Source of the DNA: Bacteroidota bacterium
Lineage (GTDB): Bacteria; Bacteroidota; Bacteroidia; Chitinophagales; Chitinophagaceae
Length of the DNA: 33,980 nt
Assembly (NCBI GenBank): GCA_025356235.1
Contig: JANXUL010000010.1
Location: 1 to 33,980 of the forward strand
Direction of reading: 5' to 3'
Of the stretch, positions 33,260 through 33,980 are shown piece by piece (position 1 is the first letter of the stretch; each line of letters opens with the position of its first letter). The translations under genes were made by a program, and so were the position numbers. The notes under the pieces are model-generated. The model had not been told where the DNA came from. It saw only the letters and a list, made by a program, of their open reading frames with translations, and did no database searches.

Positions 33260-33841
33260 TTATTGCTTCCCGGCTTTTACAGAACCCTGTGCCCTGGCTT
33301 CTGCACTGGCTTTTACTGAGGGCTTAGCTGCTTTAGCTTTCTCTTTAGTCTTTACTTCAGTCCTGGCTGCAGCGTCTTTTGCCTTTTCTGTCTTTTCTTT
33401 TGCTTCTTCAGATTTTGTTTTCATCTCATCTTTTGCTTCTTTCATTGGCAGGCTTGCATTTGTACTTGCATGTGCATTGCCTTCGGTTACCGATTGGGCA
33501 CGTATAAGGCCTCTCTCTTCACCACCTGCATTGCTGTTTGTACCTGCTTTATTATTACTTTTAACGCTTGCTTCACCGCTTGCTTCTACTTTGGTATTGC
33601 TCTTAACTTTTTCACCAGATTTTATGGTAGCGGTTGATGTTTGTTTAACAGCCCCAGTAGTTGCTTTTACTGCGTTGCCGGTAGCAATGGTTGCCTTATT
33701 GGTTGCATTCACTGCAGCATTTGTTGCTTTCGTTGCATTTAATGTTGCATTAGCGGCAGCACTGGTAGTAGCTTTTACGCCAAGTTGTGCGTGTGCAGCC
33801 TGAAATGAAAATACAGCAGCGATCAGGCCAAAAGATTTGAT
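33260..33841 (-). CDS. Ala/Lys/Thr-rich exported low-complexity protein; start uncertain
   Basis: The reading frame is clear, but its start is not. The hydrophobic core FGLIAAVFSFQAAHA is a typical signal peptide with cleavage AHA-Q. The mature protein is low-complexity: NAT/KAT-type repeats (TTSAAANATLNATKATNAAV, then NATNKATIATG), a Ser/Asn-rich middle, and charged helical repeats (KDEMKTKSEEAKEKTEKAKD, then RTEVKTKEKAKAAK) resembling LEA-type or coiled segments. No ATG, TTG or GTG lies in frame just before the signal core. The frame reaches a GTG at 33943, which would put over 30 residues before it and overlap a hairpin. ATC at 33841 would give a normal IKSFGLIAAVF start and is used here tentatively. 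Function unknown. Confidence 0.6.
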   Translation of the reverse strand: MKSFGLIAAVFSFQAAHAQLGVKATTSAAANATLNATKATNAAVNATNKATIATGNAVKATTGAVKQTSTATIKSGEKVKSNTKVEASGEASVKSNNKAGTNSNAGGEERGLIRAQSVTEGNAHASTNASLPMKEAKDEMKTKSEEAKEKTEKAKDAAARTEVKTKEKAKAAKPSVKASAEARAQGSVKAGKQ

Positions 33842-33903
33842 TGAGAAGCTGTTTGAGTTAAATAAATAAAAAGAGTTATAGGGCGGGTAGTAGAATAAAG
33901 TTT

Positions 33904-33960
33904 GGAAGCCAGTCGTTGAGTAATTAATGACTAAAAAAACCACCTTTTCAACTGACTTCC
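33904..33960. repeat. Inverted repeat upstream of the last gene
   Basis: GGAAGCCAGTCGTTGA (33904-33919) and TCAACTGACTTCC (33948-33960) are imperfect reverse complements, with one wobble and a 3-base bulge. In between is a run AAAAAAACCACC. It could be a leader hairpin of the last gene or the end of a gene outside the window. Confidence 0.5.
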
Positions 33961-33980
33961 AGTGGCAAATTATAGAAAGT

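Noticed and set aside
1-33980. Defence system, prophage, integron, CRISPR or transposon in the window
   Set aside because: No transposase, integrase, cas, restriction or phage structural gene was found; the only mobile-like items are short repeats without any protein.

Overview
The window is a gene-dense stretch of a Gram-negative Bacteroidota chromosome, most likely from the Chitinophagaceae or a close relative. Four things point there. The LPS genes (CMP-Kdo synthetase, LpxR-like lipid A deacylase) indicate an outer membrane. Several families seen are typical of the phylum: bacterial GH3, DUF2891, NadR-like AAA kinase next to PnuC, NifU/Nfu, GyrI-like and output-less receivers. Shine-Dalgarno signals are weak, and sites of the Bacteroidota -7 type (TAnnTTTG) are visible. 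Stuttering intergenic inverted repeats occur between genes. No rRNA, tRNA, CRISPR array, transposase or phage gene was found.

Layout. 1-3.9 kb (minus): a tripartite hybrid histidine kinase with CHASE3, two PAS, a receiver and an HPt domain, then a receiver-only regulator and the start of a YaiO-like TPR/outer-membrane protein. 4-7.1 kb (minus): sugar MFS porter, sterol desaturase-like hydroxylase and kdsB. 7.2-9 kb (minus): dnaN with a strong terminator and a second receiver-only regulator. 9.1-12.6 kb (plus): recX, LpxR-like protein, omega-amidase-like nitrilase overlapping nagA. 12.65-16.8 kb (minus): secreted protein of unknown function, S41 peptidase, thiL, inositol-phosphatase family enzyme. 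16.9-22.5 kb (plus): a family 2 glycosyltransferase fused to a reduced polyprenyl-glycosylphosphotransferase-like tail, a GH3 protein with a cyclophilin, a LysE-type exporter and a small secreted protein. 22.6-24.7 kb (minus, AT-rich): third receiver-only regulator, a frameshifted GyrI-like gene, an M24 metallopeptidase. 24.8-25.5 kb (plus): mtgA. 25.6-30.5 kb (minus): a tightly spaced run of GT-C membrane glycosyltransferase, DUF2891, methyltransferase and pnuC, then the NR-kinase-like gene. 30.6-34 kb (minus): DinB-like protein, NifU/Nfu scaffold with terminator, a beta-barrel-like secreted protein and an Ala/Lys/Thr-rich exported protein.

How the genes fit together. Cell-envelope work dominates: Kdo activation, lipid A deacylation, two glycosyltransferases, peptidoglycan transglycosylase and several secreted or barrel proteins. 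NAD salvage is represented by PnuC plus the NR-kinase-like ATPase. Three separate receiver-only regulators and one HPt-carrying hybrid kinase suggest a phosphorelay whose output lies elsewhere.

The most notable signals are not in gene content. At least three families of short imperfect inverted repeats lie between genes. One copy appears to have inserted in frame into the NR-kinase-like gene and is translated as about 25 extra residues. Copies of another family abut the TAG stop codons of two genes. Other points to check are the degenerate transferase tail of the glycosyltransferase, a one-base frameshift in the GyrI-like gene, and the absence of any plausible canonical start for the last gene. 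I saw no clear evidence of a wholly new multi-gene system.
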